A DNA stretch of 64,000 bases from Pseudomonas sp. ERMR1:02 (GCF_002277815.1 NZ_NKJI01000001.1:117501-181500); one strand, 5' to 3'; shown: positions 52,037-61,861, numbered from the stretch's first letter. A program made the numbers and translations. Notes: a model not told the origin generated them from the sequence alone.

Positions 52037-53001
52037 ATGTTGCAGAACATTCCCACCCACGTCATCGCCGGTCCGTTAGGGGCTGGCAAGACCAGCCTGA
52101 TCAAGCACTTGCTGGCCCAACGCCCGGACGGTGAACGCTGGGCGGTGTTGATCAACGAGTTCGGCCAGATCGGCATCGATGCCGCATTGCTGACCGCGAT
52201 GCCGATGGTATCGCACTGGGTGAAGTGGCCGGGGGCTGTTTGTGTTGCGTCAACGGCGCGCCGTTTCAGATCGGGCTGGGCCGATTGCTGCGCAAGGCGC
52301 GGCCGGATCGCCTGTTCATCGAGCCGTCCGGGCTGGGGCATCCGGCGCAGTTGCTCAAGCAGCTGGGTGAAGCGCCGTGGCAAGGTGTACTGAGTGTACT
52401 GCCTTGCGTACTGGTGCTGGATGCCCAGGCGCTCGCCGCTGGCAAGGCACTACCGCAGGCGCAACAGCAAGCACTGGGTAGCGCTGGGCTGCTGCTGATG
52501 AACAAATCGGAAAACCTTGATGAGGTCGATCGCCAGCGCCTCGCCGCGCAATTGCCCGCTCGTCCGCTGTACTGGACGCAGCAGGCGGTGATGCCGTTAA
52601 GCGAATTACCCGGTCTTTTGGCTCAGGCGGTGGCAGGTGTGGATAACTTTGTGGTGCCCAAAAGACTGGCCCAGATGCCCGTGATCTGGACTGATCCGGC
52701 GCTGCCGATTTGTTTGAGTCAGGAACAGGAGGGCGGCTGGAGCATTGGCTGGCGCTGGCATCCGAGCCAGACATTCGATGTGACGCTGGTCAGTCAGTGG
52801 CTTGCGAGCCTTGCCTGGCTGCGCGCAAAGCTGGTTATCCACAGCGTCGAGGGTTGGGCGTCGGTGAATGCAGTGGATAACTCGGTGCTGGAATGGCAGC
52901 CGAGTGAGTGGCGGCAGGATTCGCGGATTGAACTGATTTTCAGTGAGGCGCAGGAGGTTGAAGCCCTACAAAGTGGTCTAGCTGACTGCCGGTCAGGTTA
53001 A
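52037..53001 (+). pseudogene. Second COG0523 GTPase with a frameshift
   Basis: The frame from ATG 52037 encodes MLQNIPTHVIAGPLGAGKTS (P-loop), HLLAQRPDGERWAVLINEFG and GIDAALLT. It then runs out of frame at about 52196, where CTGACCGCGATGCC is one C short of CTGACCCGCGATGCC. The other frame continues exactly: DADGIALGEVAGGCLCCVNG, then PDRLFIEPSGLGHPAQLL and the C-terminal CobW part to 53001. Corrected, it is a ~320-residue COG0523 protein with GCLCC metal site. The loss of one C from a CCC run is either a real mutation or a base-calling error. It may be functional if the latter. Confidence 0.87.
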
Positions 53002-53014
53002 AAAGATCCCAGCC

Positions 53015-53431
53015 TCATGGCCGCCACTTGTTGTGTTCCTGCCGCCAATGGCTCAACTCGATCACCTGGGCGCTGGGCTTGACCACGTCGACTACCGGAG
53101 GGGTGTCGTCGAACGGCATCGGGTAGGGCGCCAGTTCGATTTGCGCACTGTGGGCGCCGAACTGGGTGATGGTGCCGTTATGACGGGTTTCGCCAGTCAC
53201 GGTGAATTCAAAGTTATACACACGGGCCAGGCGCCGCCGACCACGGGCATCCTTGATAAACGCGATTTTTTTAAACGCAACGTTACCATCCAGCAACTCG
53301 ATGCCGACGTTGCTGCAATGTTGCTTGACCCGCTCAAGCGCACGTTCGCGCAACCCGTGGTTGTGCCACAGCCAGGCGCCCGCGGTAGCGAGTAGCATCA
53401 GCACGAAAATATTTCCTAGGGTCAGCATCAA
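53015..53431 (-). CDS. DUF3301 family membrane-anchored protein
   Basis: The 138-residue protein has one N-terminal transmembrane segment (LTLGNIFVLMLLATAGAWLW) and the DUF3301 body (ERVKQHCSNVGIELLDGNVA, then RRRLARVYNFEFTVTGE). Function unknown. Either of two adjacent ATG codons (53431 or 53428) could be the start. It converges on the second COG0523 gene, 13 bp away. Confidence 0.88.
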   Translation of the reverse strand: MMLTLGNIFVLMLLATAGAWLWHNHGLRERALERVKQHCSNVGIELLDGNVAFKKIAFIKDARGRRRLARVYNFEFTVTGETRHNGTITQFGAHSAQIELAPYPMPFDDTPPVVDVVKPSAQVIELSHWRQEHNKWRP

Positions 53432-53547
53432 CAGGGCGCTCCAACAAGATAGTGTCAGCTTAACTGCGTCGCCGGTCTGTCGTATAGGCTGCGTTTAGTC
53501 GCATACTGCGCCGCTCGAATTTCAATCGTTTTACGGAAACTCACCGC

Positions 53548-54420
53548 ATGAAACGTACACCCCATCTGCTCGCTATCCAGTCCCACGTGGTGTTCGGTCA
53601 CGCTGGCAACAGTGCCGCGGTTTTCCCGATGCAGCGGGTCGGGGTGAATGTCTGGCCGCTCAACACCGTGCAATTTTCCAACCATACCCAGTACGGCCAG
53701 TGGGCCGGCGAGGTGTTGGCTCCGCATCAGATCCCTGATCTGGTGGAAGGTATCGCGGCAATTGGCGAGCTGGGTAATTGCGATGCGGTGTTGTCGGGTT
53801 ACCTCGGTAGCGCGGCCCAGGGCCGGGCTATCCTCACGGGTGTTGCGCGGATCAAGTCGATGAATCCCAAAGCGCTGTACCTGTGTGACCCGGTGATGGG
53901 CCATCCGGAGAAGGGCTGCAGCGTGCCTGCGGAAGTCAGCGATTTCCTGCTTGAAGAGGCAGCCGCCGTGGCCGACTTCATGTGCCCGAATCAACTGGAG
54001 CTCGACAGCTTCTCGGGGCGCAAGCCGCAGTCGCTGTTCGATTGCCTGGCGATGGCGCGGGCGCTGCTGGCGCGTGGACCGAAAGCGGTGCTGATCAAGC
54101 ATCTGGACTATCCAGGCAAAACACCGGACGTCTTCGAGATGTTGCTGGTGACGGCCGAGGGTAGTTGGCATCTGCAACGTCCGCTGCTGGCGTTTCCGCG
54201 TCAGCCGGTGGGCGTTGGCGACCTGACTTCCGGGCTGTTTCTGGCGCGCGTACTGCTGGGCGACAGCCTGGTGGCCGCTTTCGAATTCGCTGCGTCGGCG
54301 GTGCATGAGGTGTTGCTGGAAACCCAGGCCTGCGCCAGCTACGAGCTGGAGCTGGTGCGGGCGCAGGACCGGATCGCCCATCCTCGGGTGCGATTCGAGG
54401 CGACCTCGATCAGCCTTTAA
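53548..54420 (+). CDS. pdxY: Pyridoxal kinase PdxY
   Basis: PdxY phosphorylates pyridoxal to pyridoxal 5'-phosphate in the B6 salvage pathway. The 290-residue ribokinase-fold protein has [23 protein letters not shown] near the N terminus, the substrate segment [12 protein letters not shown] (about 46) and the anion-hole region [17 protein letters not shown] (about 219-235, catalytic Asp in GVGD). Length matches E. coli PdxY (287). Confidence 0.95.
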   Translation: MKRTPHLLAIQSHVVFGHAGNSAAVFPMQRVGVNVWPLNTVQFSNHTQYGQWAGEVLAPHQIPDLVEGIAAIGELGNCDAVLSGYLGSAAQGRAILTGVARIKSMNPKALYLCDPVMGHPEKGCSVPAEVSDFLLEEAAAVADFMCPNQLELDSFSGRKPQSLFDCLAMARALLARGPKAVLIKHLDYPGKTPDVFEMLLVTAEGSWHLQRPLLAFPRQPVGVGDLTSGLFLARVLLGDSLVAAFEFAASAVHEVLLETQACASYELELVRAQDRIAHPRVRFEATSISL

Positions 54421-54423
54421 CAG

Positions 54424-54514
54424 CTTCGCGGGCAAGCCTCGCTCCTACAGTATTGAGTCGTTCGTATGTTATGTGTGCGACTCAATACTGTAGGAGCGAG
54501 GCTTGCCCGCGAAG
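54424..54514. repeat. REP-type element with perfect 37-bp arms
   Basis: The arms 54424-54460 and 54478-54514 are exact reverse complements over 37 bp with a 17-nt loop. They start with the REP core GCGGGCAAGCCTCGCTCC and extend inward through a CAGTATTGAGTCG stretch. It lies between convergent pdxY and the thioesterase gene and could terminate both. Confidence 0.92.
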
Positions 54515-54535
54515 GCGATCTACAGGCTGAATACG

Positions 54536-55018
54536 TCAGGCGTCGCCCTTGATTTCCTGATACCGCTTTTCCAGCTCCTGGCGAATTTGACGACGTTGCT
54601 GGGCCTGCATATAGCGGCGCTTGTCTTCGCTGTTTTCCGGTTGCAGTGGCGGTACCGGCGCGGGTTTACGCTGGTCATCCACCGCGACCATGGTGAAAAA
54701 GCAGCTATTGGTATGACGCACCGAGCGCTCGCGGATGTTCTCGGTCACCACCTTGATACCCACCTCCATTGAAGTGTTCCCGGTGTAGTTGACCGAAGCA
54801 AGAAAGGTCACAAGTTCGCCGACATGAATCGGCTCACGGAAAATCACCTGGTCCACCGACAGGGTCACCACGTAGCGACCGGCATAACGGCTGGCGCAAG
54901 CGTAAGCGACTTCGTCGAGGTACTTGAGCAGGGTACCGCCGTGAACATTGCCAGAGAAGTTGGCCATGTCGGGAGTCATCAATACTGTCATCGACAGTTG
55001 GGCGTTTCCGGGTTCCAT
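54536..55018 (-). CDS. Acyl-CoA thioesterase (hotdog fold)
   Basis: The 160-residue protein has the BACH/YciA-type hotdog domain: MTVLMTPDMANFSGNVHGG with the catalytic Asp/His-Gly-Gly neighbourhood, then LKYLDEVAYACASRYAG. The C terminus is a charged helix (KRRYMQAQQRRQIRQELEKRY). It hydrolyses acyl-CoA to free acid and CoA; chain-length preference is unknown. I prefer ATG 55018 (MEPGNAQLSM) because it fits the family; an in-frame ATG at 55075 would add 19 residues. Confidence 0.9.
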   Translation of the reverse strand: MEPGNAQLSMTVLMTPDMANFSGNVHGGTLLKYLDEVAYACASRYAGRYVVTLSVDQVIFREPIHVGELVTFLASVNYTGNTSMEVGIKVVTENIRERSVRHTNSCFFTMVAVDDQRKPAPVPPLQPENSEDKRRYMQAQQRRQIRQELEKRYQEIKGDA

Positions 55019-55304
55019 AGCGTTCTCACGGATCAAGGCAAGGTTTGAGGGACGCACCTCTGCGGGTGCCTGCATGGTTTTTTCAAAACAACAGTTATCG
55101 GGACGCTGGGCGAGAAGCAGCCGTCACGCCGGATCGATCTGTTTCCATATATTGCACCGCCTTTCTGCTTTAAGTCGCGGTGTTACCCTGCCAAAGCCCG
55201 CTTAAGTTGGAAAATTCCTACACGGAAAGTTGATTTTTTACTTTGCTCGAACGGACGTTTCCCGCGTCTGGTGCTTGAGCATTGTCACCCAAGGAGCCCA
55301 CACC

Positions 55305-57065
55305 ATGCATGCCATCAGTTTCATTCAGGATCTGGCAGTGATCATGTTGGTCGCAGGCGTGGTGACCGTGCTTTTCCACCGCTTCAAACAGCCGGTGGTT
55401 CTGGGCTACATCGTGGCCGGTTTCATCATTGGCCCGCATACTCCGCCGTTCGGCCTGATTCACGATGAAGAAACCATCAAGACCCTGGCGGAACTCGGGG
55501 TGATTTTCCTGATGTTCTGCCTGGGCCTGGAATTCAGCCTGCGCAAGTTGTTCAAGGTAGGTGCCACGGCTTTTATCGCGGCGTTCCTGGAAATCGTGCT
55601 GATGATCTGGATTGGCTACGAAATCGGTCGCTGGTTCGACTGGAACACCATGGATTCGCTGTTTCTTGGCGCGATCCTGGCGATTTCTTCGACGACCATC
55701 ATCGTCAAGGCGCTCAACGATCTGAAGATGAAAAACCAGCGCTTTGCGCAGCTGATTTTCGGTGTGTTGATTGTTGAAGACATCCTTGGCATCGGCATCA
55801 TCGCCTTGCTGTCGAGCATCGCGGTCAGCGGTACGGTCAGCTCAGGCGAAGTGTTTTCCACGGTCGGCAAGCTCTCGCTGTTCATGATCGTCGCACTGGT
55901 GATCGGCATTTTGTTGGTGCCGCGATTGCTGGCCTACGTGGCCAGGTTCGAAAGCAACGAAATGCTACTGATTACAGTGCTGGGCCTGTGTTTTGGCTTC
56001 TGCCTGCTGGTGGTCAAGCTCGAATACAGCATGGTGCTCGGCGCGTTCCTGATTGGCGCGATCATGGCCGAATCCCGGCAGCTGCTGAAAATCGAGCGCC
56101 TGATCGAACCGGTTCGCGACTTGTTCAGTGCCATTTTCTTCGTGGCGATCGGGCTGATGCTCGATCCGATGATCCTGCTGCAATACGCCTGGCCCATCGC
56201 GGTGATCACGGTGGCGGTAGTGCTCGGCAAGATGCTGTCCTGCGGTCTCGGTGCCTTTATCGCGGGCAATGACGGACGCACCTCACTACGCGTCGGGATG
56301 GGTCTTTCGCAGATCGGCGAATTCTCTTTCATCATTGCTTCGTTGGGTATGACGCTGCAGGTCACCAGTAACTTCCTTTATCCGGTGGCCGTGGCTGTTT
56401 CGGTGATCACAACGCTGCTGACGCCGTATCTGATCCGTGCTGCCGATCCATTGTCGATCAAGTTATCCGCGGCGATGCCGCAACGTCTGGTCAGAGTGCT
56501 GGGGATGTATGGCGAATGGCTGCGCAGCATCCAGCCGCGGGGCGAAGGCGCATTGCTGGCGTCAATGATTCGGCGGATTTTGCTGCAAGTGGGGGTCAAT
56601 CTGGCGCTGGTAATAGCGATTTTCTTCGCCGGGGCGTACTTCGCAGAACGCATCTCGGCCTACCTGCAAGACTGGATCAGCGACCCTGGTTGGCAGAAAG
56701 CGTTGATCTGGGGCGGGGCACTGCTGGTGTCGCTGCCGTTTTTGATTGCCGCCTATCGCAAGCTCAAGGCGCTGTCGATATTGCTGGCGGAAATGGGAGT
56801 GAAGCCGGAGATGGCCGGGCGCCACACGCAGCGATTGCGCCGGGTGATCTCCGAAGTGATCCCGATTCTCTCGCTGTTGGTGATTTTCCTGCTATTGGCA
56901 GCCTTGTCGGCCAGTATTCTGCCGACCAACAAGTTGCTGATGCTGATCGCCGTGGTGGCGGCCGCCGTGGCTGCGCTGCTGTGGCGCTGGTTCATCCGCG
57001 TCCACACGCGCATGCAGGTGGCTTTGCTCGATACCCTGGACAACCACAAGGATTCGCCAGGGTAG
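55305..57065 (+). CDS. Kef-type cation:proton antiporter (CPA2)
   Basis: The 586-residue membrane protein starts MHAISFIQDLAVIMLVAGVV, after AAGGAG. It has a Na+/H+-exchanger domain of about 12 segments (residues 5-375) containing VVLGYIVAGFIIGPHTPP, GLEFSLRKL and the ion-binding region VLIVEDILGIGIIAL. A further C-terminal membrane domain (about 425-565) follows. There is no RCK/TrkA-N domain, unlike KefB or KefC. It probably exchanges K+ or Na+ for protons. Confidence 0.9.
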   Translation: MHAISFIQDLAVIMLVAGVVTVLFHRFKQPVVLGYIVAGFIIGPHTPPFGLIHDEETIKTLAELGVIFLMFCLGLEFSLRKLFKVGATAFIAAFLEIVLMIWIGYEIGRWFDWNTMDSLFLGAILAISSTTIIVKALNDLKMKNQRFAQLIFGVLIVEDILGIGIIALLSSIAVSGTVSSGEVFSTVGKLSLFMIVALVIGILLVPRLLAYVARFESNEMLLITVLGLCFGFCLLVVKLEYSMVLGAFLIGAIMAESRQLLKIERLIEPVRDLFSAIFFVAIGLMLDPMILLQYAWPIAVITVAVVLGKMLSCGLGAFIAGNDGRTSLRVGMGLSQIGEFSFIIASLGMTLQVTSNFLYPVAVAVSVITTLLTPYLIRAADPLSIKLSAAMPQRLVRVLGMYGEWLRSIQPRGEGALLASMIRRILLQVGVNLALVIAIFFAGAYFAERISAYLQDWISDPGWQKALIWGGALLVSLPFLIAAYRKLKALSILLAEMGVKPEMAGRHTQRLRRVISEVIPILSLLVIFLLLAALSASILPTNKLLMLIAVVAAAVAALLWRWFIRVHTRMQVALLDTLDNHKDSPG

Positions 57066-57070
57066 TGACC

Positions 57071-57202
57071 TGTAGCAGCTGCCGAAGGCTGCGTCCGGCT
57101 GCGCAACAGTCGTGATTCAGGCAATGAATTAGTTAGGTAAAACGCCGTCGTCAGGGCTAACGACTGCTGCGCAGCCGGACGCAGGCTGCGCCAGCTGCTA
57201 CA
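57071..57202. repeat. Long inverted repeat, TAGCAGCTGC family
   Basis: The left arm from 57071 and the right arm ending at 57202 begin and end with TGTAGCAGCTGC/complement and share CTGCGTCCGGCTGCG with a few mismatches. About 60 bp of unrelated sequence separates the arms. It fills the convergent gap between the antiporter gene and the SMI1-like gene. Confidence 0.8.
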
Positions 57203-57220
57203 GGGTGGGGATCGCGTTGA

Positions 57221-57628
57221 TCAGCTTTCCAGCCAGACGTCCCGCGCCCAGTGCCAAACCGATTCCCACGTTTCTTCGGTTACCAGTTCTTCTTCGGCAG
57301 ACCACAACACCACGGTGCCGTCTTCTTCGACGCAGTAGTAGTCGTCACCGTCCTGGCAGATCGGGATCAGGCTGCGATCGACACCGGCGTCCCAGGCGTT
57401 GGCAGCAACGTCTGGCAGGTAGGTGTGGGACTGCGGGTCGGTGACGGTCACCGGTTCCAGGCTACCGTAGACCACATCGCTGACGGTCAGCAAAAACTCT
57501 CTGAAGACGAATGGAATGTCGATGAACAGTTGTTCTTCGATTTCGACCAGCAGATCTTCGTCGGGCAATTCCAAGGGGACCGGTACCGGTTCGTTGGCTT
57601 CACGCAGTTGTTCAATGATTTCTTCCAC
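57221..57628 (-). CDS. SMI1/KNR4 family protein
   Basis: The 135-residue acidic protein has the SMI1/KNR4 (SUKH) pattern: IEEQLFIDIPFVFREFLLTV, then IPICQDGDDYYCVEEDGTVV and LWSAEEELVTEETWESVWHW. SUKH proteins often bind and neutralise toxins as immunity proteins, but solitary copies like this one also occur. No toxin gene is adjacent. It has a plausible ribosome site upstream of ATG 57628 (AGGATCC). Confidence 0.9.
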   Translation of the reverse strand: MEEIIEQLREANEPVPVPLELPDEDLLVEIEEQLFIDIPFVFREFLLTVSDVVYGSLEPVTVTDPQSHTYLPDVAANAWDAGVDRSLIPICQDGDDYYCVEEDGTVVLWSAEEELVTEETWESVWHWARDVWLES

Positions 57629-57711
57629 GTCCGGGATCCTCTTGCTTGTATGGCGCGGTTTATATGGGGCGGTTTATACAGTAGCTCGCTATAGATGCAA
57701 CCGCGAAATAG

Positions 57712-57735
57712 AAAACCCCGGCAAGCCGGGTTTTT
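57712..57735 (-). terminator. Intrinsic terminator of the Tim44-like gene
   Basis: On the minus strand the stem ACCCGGC / GCCGGGGT with a short TT loop is followed by TTTT, 28 bp after the Tim44-like stop. The + strand also ends in a T-run. Confidence 0.8.
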
Positions 57736-57763
57736 ATTACAGCGTGATAAGCGCGCAGGGTAA

Positions 57764-58642
57764 TCAGCCGTTTTGGCGGATACCTGCCACCAACCAAGGC
57801 TGGTTTTCGCCTTGGGCACGTTCCATGTTCCAGCTTTCGCTGAACACTTCGCCCTGGTCGAAACGCGAGTTTTTCGACACGCCGCTGAAGGTCAGGGTGG
57901 CGATGGTCTTGTCGGCGCGGTCATCCACACCCTCCAGTTGTACATTGAGGTTATCAATGTAGGTGGACTGGAAACCGTCGCCCAGATCGGCACGTTCGCG
58001 CTTGAGGAACTCCAGCATCTGCGGGGTCACGAACTCGGAAATCTTATCCATTTCGTTGGCGTCCCAGTGCTGTTGCAGGGACTGGAAGTGATTGCGGGCC
58101 GCTTCGACGAAACTTGTTTCATTGAACCAGGCTGGCGCATTGATCACCGGACGTGCGGCAACGGGTGCAGCCGAACCACCGAAAACCGAACCCATGGCTG
58201 GCTTCTGTTCGAACGCTTCACGCTGCATCGGCGCGTGCCCGGCCGGAGTGTATTGCTCCTGCTGCTTGCGACGACGGGCGGCGATGAAACGGAAGATCAG
58301 GAACGCGATGACCGCCATGATCAGGATGTCGAAGATCTGCATACCCTGGAAGCCGCCGCCCATGAACATGGACGCCAGCAGACCACCGGCAGCGATACCG
58401 GCCAGAGGACCGAGCCAGCGCGAAGCACCGCCGGCCTTGGCAGCAGCGCCAGCGGCACCGGCAGCACCAGCGGTCGCCGCGGCGCCGCCCATGCCTGGAG
58501 AAGAAGGAGCCATTTGGCTGGTTTGGTGAGTCGGCGCAGCGCCGGCGCTTTTGCCACCACCGAAGCGCTTGGCGGCATTGACGTCGAGACTCATCGTCAG
58601 GCCGATGCACAACGCCATGGCGATGCTAAGAAAACGTTTCAT
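57764..58642 (-). CDS. Tim44-like domain membrane protein
   Basis: The 292-residue protein has a signal-like N terminus (MKRFLSIAMALCIGLTMSLDVNA), a Gly/Ala-rich linker, transmembrane segments (about residues 80-120, LGPLAGIAAGGLLASMFMGG and IFDILIMAVIAFLIFRFI), a basic stretch RRRKQQ, and a C-terminal Tim44-like domain (about 160-290, with FVEAARNHFQSLQQHWDAN and MLEFLKRERADL). Tim44 recruits Hsp70 to the mitochondrial import channel; the bacterial role is unclear. ATG 58642 is preferred over 58657. Confidence 0.9.
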   Translation of the reverse strand: MKRFLSIAMALCIGLTMSLDVNAAKRFGGGKSAGAAPTHQTSQMAPSSPGMGGAAATAGAAGAAGAAAKAGGASRWLGPLAGIAAGGLLASMFMGGGFQGMQIFDILIMAVIAFLIFRFIAARRRKQQEQYTPAGHAPMQREAFEQKPAMGSVFGGSAAPVAARPVINAPAWFNETSFVEAARNHFQSLQQHWDANEMDKISEFVTPQMLEFLKRERADLGDGFQSTYIDNLNVQLEGVDDRADKTIATLTFSGVSKNSRFDQGEVFSESWNMERAQGENQPWLVAGIRQNG

Positions 58643-58821
58643 AAAGGGAATTCCCATTTGTGGAAGGCACGCGCGCCATGTTGCACAGCTGAAGTGTTAC
58701 TGGCTAGCGGCAGAGTGTTTCGGGCTTTTGCCTGACAGGTCGAGTTCAGCTTCAGTCAGCGCAATAAGGCCTGTTAACTTTGGTCTGTAGGATGAGTGGA
58801 TAAGTTCTGTAGGAGAGATGC

Positions 58822-59262
58822 CTAGCGCCGAAGCACCAGCATGACGACTCCGGCAGTGATCAGACCAATACCGCCCCACTGGCGCAGTTCGAGCTTTTCG
58901 CCCAGCAGAATCACGCCGAGCACCGCTACCAATACCACGCTGAGTTTGTCCACCGGAGCGACCAGTGACGCCGGGCCGACTTTGAGTGCGCGGAAGTAGC
59001 AAATCCACGACGCACCGGTGGCCAGGCCAGACAACAGCAGGAACAGATAGCTTTTAGCGGAAATCGATCCTAATGCCTGATATTGGCCCGTCGCGTACAA
59101 AATCAAGGCCAGGCTGACCAGCACCACCACTGTTCGCAGCAGCGTGGCGAAATCTGAATTGACGTTTTCTATGCCAATCTTCGCGAAAATGGCGGTCAAC
59201 GCCGCGAATGCAGCCGACAACAGCGCCCAGAATGTCCAGGAAGAAAAGAAGCCCGAGCCCAT
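58822..59262 (-). CDS. EamA/DMT-family half-size transporter
   Basis: The 146-residue membrane protein has five hydrophobic segments (TFWALLSAAFAALTAIFAKIG through GGIGLITAGVVMLVLRR) and one EamA domain with YFRALKVGPASLVAPVDKLS. It is half the length of usual ten-segment DMT exporters, so it probably works as a dimer. Start ATG 59262 has GAGGG nine bases upstream; ATG 59271 is the alternative. Confidence 0.87.
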   Translation of the reverse strand: MGSGFFSSWTFWALLSAAFAALTAIFAKIGIENVNSDFATLLRTVVVLVSLALILYATGQYQALGSISAKSYLFLLLSGLATGASWICYFRALKVGPASLVAPVDKLSVVLVAVLGVILLGEKLELRQWGGIGLITAGVVMLVLRR

Positions 59263-59313
59263 GGTGTCCATCCCTCAATCGACCACATTATCTTCGACAC
59301 AACGCAGGTCCCC

Positions 59314-59403
59314 TGTGGGAGCGGGCTTGCTCGCGAAAGCAAAGTGTCAGGCGACATCTATAGTGACTGACATACCGCTTTCGCGAGCAAGCCCGCTCCC
59401 ACA
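59314..59403. repeat. Inverted repeat, GGGAGCGGGCTTGCTCGCG family
   Basis: Perfect 27-bp arms at 59314-59340 and 59377-59403 flank a 36-nt loop. The arm contains GAGCGGGCTTGCTCGCGAA, a REP variant related to the other REP cores in the window. It lies just downstream of uvrD. Confidence 0.9.
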
Positions 59404-59421
59404 TTAGATCTCTGGCGGCTG

Positions 59422-61605
59422 TTAGATCGCTTCCAGCTTGGCGTAACCCAGCATCAACCACTTGCTGCCTTCGCTGAAGTTAACCTGAACTCGAGCCTGT
59501 GCGCCTGCACCCTCAAAGTTCAGAATCACGCCATCACCGAAGATCGAGTGGCGTACAGTCTGGCCCAGGCTGAAACCGGTTTGCGGAATCTCGCTGCCGC
59601 TGAACAGGTTGCCGCCACTCATCGACTGGCCACCACCGAACGGACGGCTGACGCTGTTGGAAAGCCGCACTTCCTGAATCAGGCCTTTCGGCACTTCGCG
59701 CACGAAGCGCGAAACCTTGTTGTAGGTCTCGCTACCGTACAGGCGTCGGGTTTCAGCATAGGTCATCACTAGGTTCTGCATGGCCCGGGTGATGCCGACA
59801 TAGGCGAGACGACGCTCTTCTTCAAGACGACCGGGCTCTTCCAGGCTCATCTTGTGCGGGAACAGGCCTTCTTCCATGCCCACGAGGAACACGTAGGGGA
59901 ATTCCAGGCCCTTGGCGCTGTGCAGGGTCATCAGCTGAATGCTGTCTTCGTGCTCGTCGGCCTGGGTATCTCCAGCTTCCAGCGACGCATGACCGAGGAA
60001 CGCCGCCAGCGGCGTCAGGTCCTCGTCTTCTTCGCTGTTTTCGAAGTTGCGCGCGGCGCTGACCAATTCCTCAAGGTTTTCTACCCGGGCCTGGCCTTTT
60101 TCGCCTTTTTCCGCTTGGTGGTAAGCAATAAGCCCTGACTGCTCGATGACGGTTTGGGTCATCAGGTGCAGTGGCATTTCCATACACTTGGCGGCGAGGT
60201 TTTCGATCAGTTCGATGAAGGCGCCGAGCGCGCCGGCTGCACGACCGGTAAGGCCCTTGTTCGCTACCAGCAGGCGCATCGCTTCCCACATCGACACATC
60301 GCTGTGACGCGCATGGTCGCGAATCGCCTCGACGGTTTTTTCGCCAATGCCACGGGCCGGCACGTTGATCACCCGTTCCAGCGCGGCATCGTTGCCACGG
60401 CCTTCGAGCAGGCGCAGGTAGGCCATGGCGTTCTTGATTTCGGCCCGTTCGAAGAAGCGCTGGCCACCGTAGATGCGGTACGGGATGCGTTCACGCAGCA
60501 GGGCTTCTTCCAAAACGCGCGATTGGGCGTTGGAGCGGTACAAAATTGCGATATCGCTGCGGGCCAGACCGGTTTTCAGCGCGCTTTCGATGGTTTCGAC
60601 AACGTAGCGGGCTTCATCGTGTTCGTTGAACGCGGCGTACAGATTGATTGCTTCGCCATCGCCGCCGTCGGTCCACAGCTCTTTGCCCATGCGGCCGGTG
60701 TTGTTGGCGATCAAGGCATTGGCGGCTTTCAGGATGCCGGCGGTGGAACGGTAGTTCTGCTCCAGGCGAATGATCTCGGCATCCGGGAAATCGTCGGAAT
60801 ACTGGTAGATGTTCTCGATTTTCGCGCCACGCCAGCCGTAGATTGACTGGTCGTCATCGCCCACCACCATCAGACTGTCACCGCCCTTCGCCAGCAGGCG
60901 CAACCAGGCGTACTGCACGGCGTTGGTGTCCTGGAACTCGTCCACCAGGATGTGCCGGAAGCGCTTCTGGTAATGCGCCAGCAGCCCCGGGTGATCGCGC
61001 CACAGGTCGAGGGCGCGTAGCAGCAGTTCGGAGAAGTCGATAACGCCGGCGCGCAAGCACGCGGCCTCGTAGGCTTCATAAATACTGCGCATGGTGGCCA
61101 GGAACAGATCGCCGCTGGCTTGAATGTGTTGCGGGCGCAGACCTTCGTCTTTCTGCCCGTTAATGAACCATTGGGCCTGACGGGCCGGCCACCGTTGCTC
61201 GTCCAGTCCGAGCTCGCGGATCACCCGCTTGACCAGCCGCTGCTGGTCGTCGCTGTCGAGAATCTGGAAGGTCTGGCTCAATCCGGCTTCCTGCCAGTGC
61301 GCCCGCAACAAGCGGTGCGCCAGGCCGTGGAAGGTGCCGACCCACATGCCGGCCGGGTTGATACCCATCAACTGCTCGATGCGATGGCGCATCTCGGCAG
61401 CGGCCTTGTTGGTGAAGGTCACCGACAGGATGGAGTGGGGCGACGCGTTTTCGACCTGGATCAACCAGGCGATACGGTGCACCAGCACTCGGGTTTTACC
61501 GGAACCAGCACCGGCCAGGACCAACTGACGACCCACGGAGGCTGCTACGGCCTGGCGTTGGGCATCGTTGAGGGAGTTCAGCAGAAGGGAGAGATCATCG
61601 CGCAT
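59422..61605 (-). CDS. uvrD: DNA helicase II UvrD
   Basis: UvrD is the 3'-5' SF1A helicase of nucleotide excision and mismatch repair. The 727-residue protein has motif I AGAGSGKTRVL (about residues 31-41), motif Ia SVTFTNKAAAEM, motif II ILVDEFQDTN (about 218), motif III GDDDQSIYGWRGA, motif V LMTLHSAKGLEFP (about 555) and motif VI EERRLAYVGITRAM. The C-terminal tail contains GDGVILNFEGAGAQARVQVN, the domain that binds partners. Length equals Pseudomonas UvrD. Confidence 0.97.
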   Translation of the reverse strand: MRDDLSLLLNSLNDAQRQAVAASVGRQLVLAGAGSGKTRVLVHRIAWLIQVENASPHSILSVTFTNKAAAEMRHRIEQLMGINPAGMWVGTFHGLAHRLLRAHWQEAGLSQTFQILDSDDQQRLVKRVIRELGLDEQRWPARQAQWFINGQKDEGLRPQHIQASGDLFLATMRSIYEAYEAACLRAGVIDFSELLLRALDLWRDHPGLLAHYQKRFRHILVDEFQDTNAVQYAWLRLLAKGGDSLMVVGDDDQSIYGWRGAKIENIYQYSDDFPDAEIIRLEQNYRSTAGILKAANALIANNTGRMGKELWTDGGDGEAINLYAAFNEHDEARYVVETIESALKTGLARSDIAILYRSNAQSRVLEEALLRERIPYRIYGGQRFFERAEIKNAMAYLRLLEGRGNDAALERVINVPARGIGEKTVEAIRDHARHSDVSMWEAMRLLVANKGLTGRAAGALGAFIELIENLAAKCMEMPLHLMTQTVIEQSGLIAYHQAEKGEKGQARVENLEELVSAARNFENSEEDEDLTPLAAFLGHASLEAGDTQADEHEDSIQLMTLHSAKGLEFPYVFLVGMEEGLFPHKMSLEEPGRLEEERRLAYVGITRAMQNLVMTYAETRRLYGSETYNKVSRFVREVPKGLIQEVRLSNSVSRPFGGGQSMSGGNLFSGSEIPQTGFSLGQTVRHSIFGDGVILNFEGAGAQARVQVNFSEGSKWLMLGYAKLEAI

Positions 61606-61861
61606 CGGGGCATTCTAGGGGGAGGGGCCACACCGGGCAAACCCCGCTTTGCTTTAGCCGATGAAAGATGCGTGCGGGACGACCGGTCAGTCACGACCGC
61701 AAGCGTTGGCCGGTCTCGTCTGGGGGGCTTTCGGGCCGAGCCGGGTGCTCGATATTTTGTCTGTTTTTTGACCGGGAGCAGTTTGGTCCGGGCACTTGCT
61801 TGTGTATGCTCCGGCGACGTTTGGGCCTCATGCTCATCATTATAAGAACAAGAAATTGCCT

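Noticed and set aside
57221..57628. SMI1/KNR4 protein as immunity protein of a toxin system
   Set aside because: No toxin, secretion or polymorphic-toxin gene is adjacent, so only the family is claimed.
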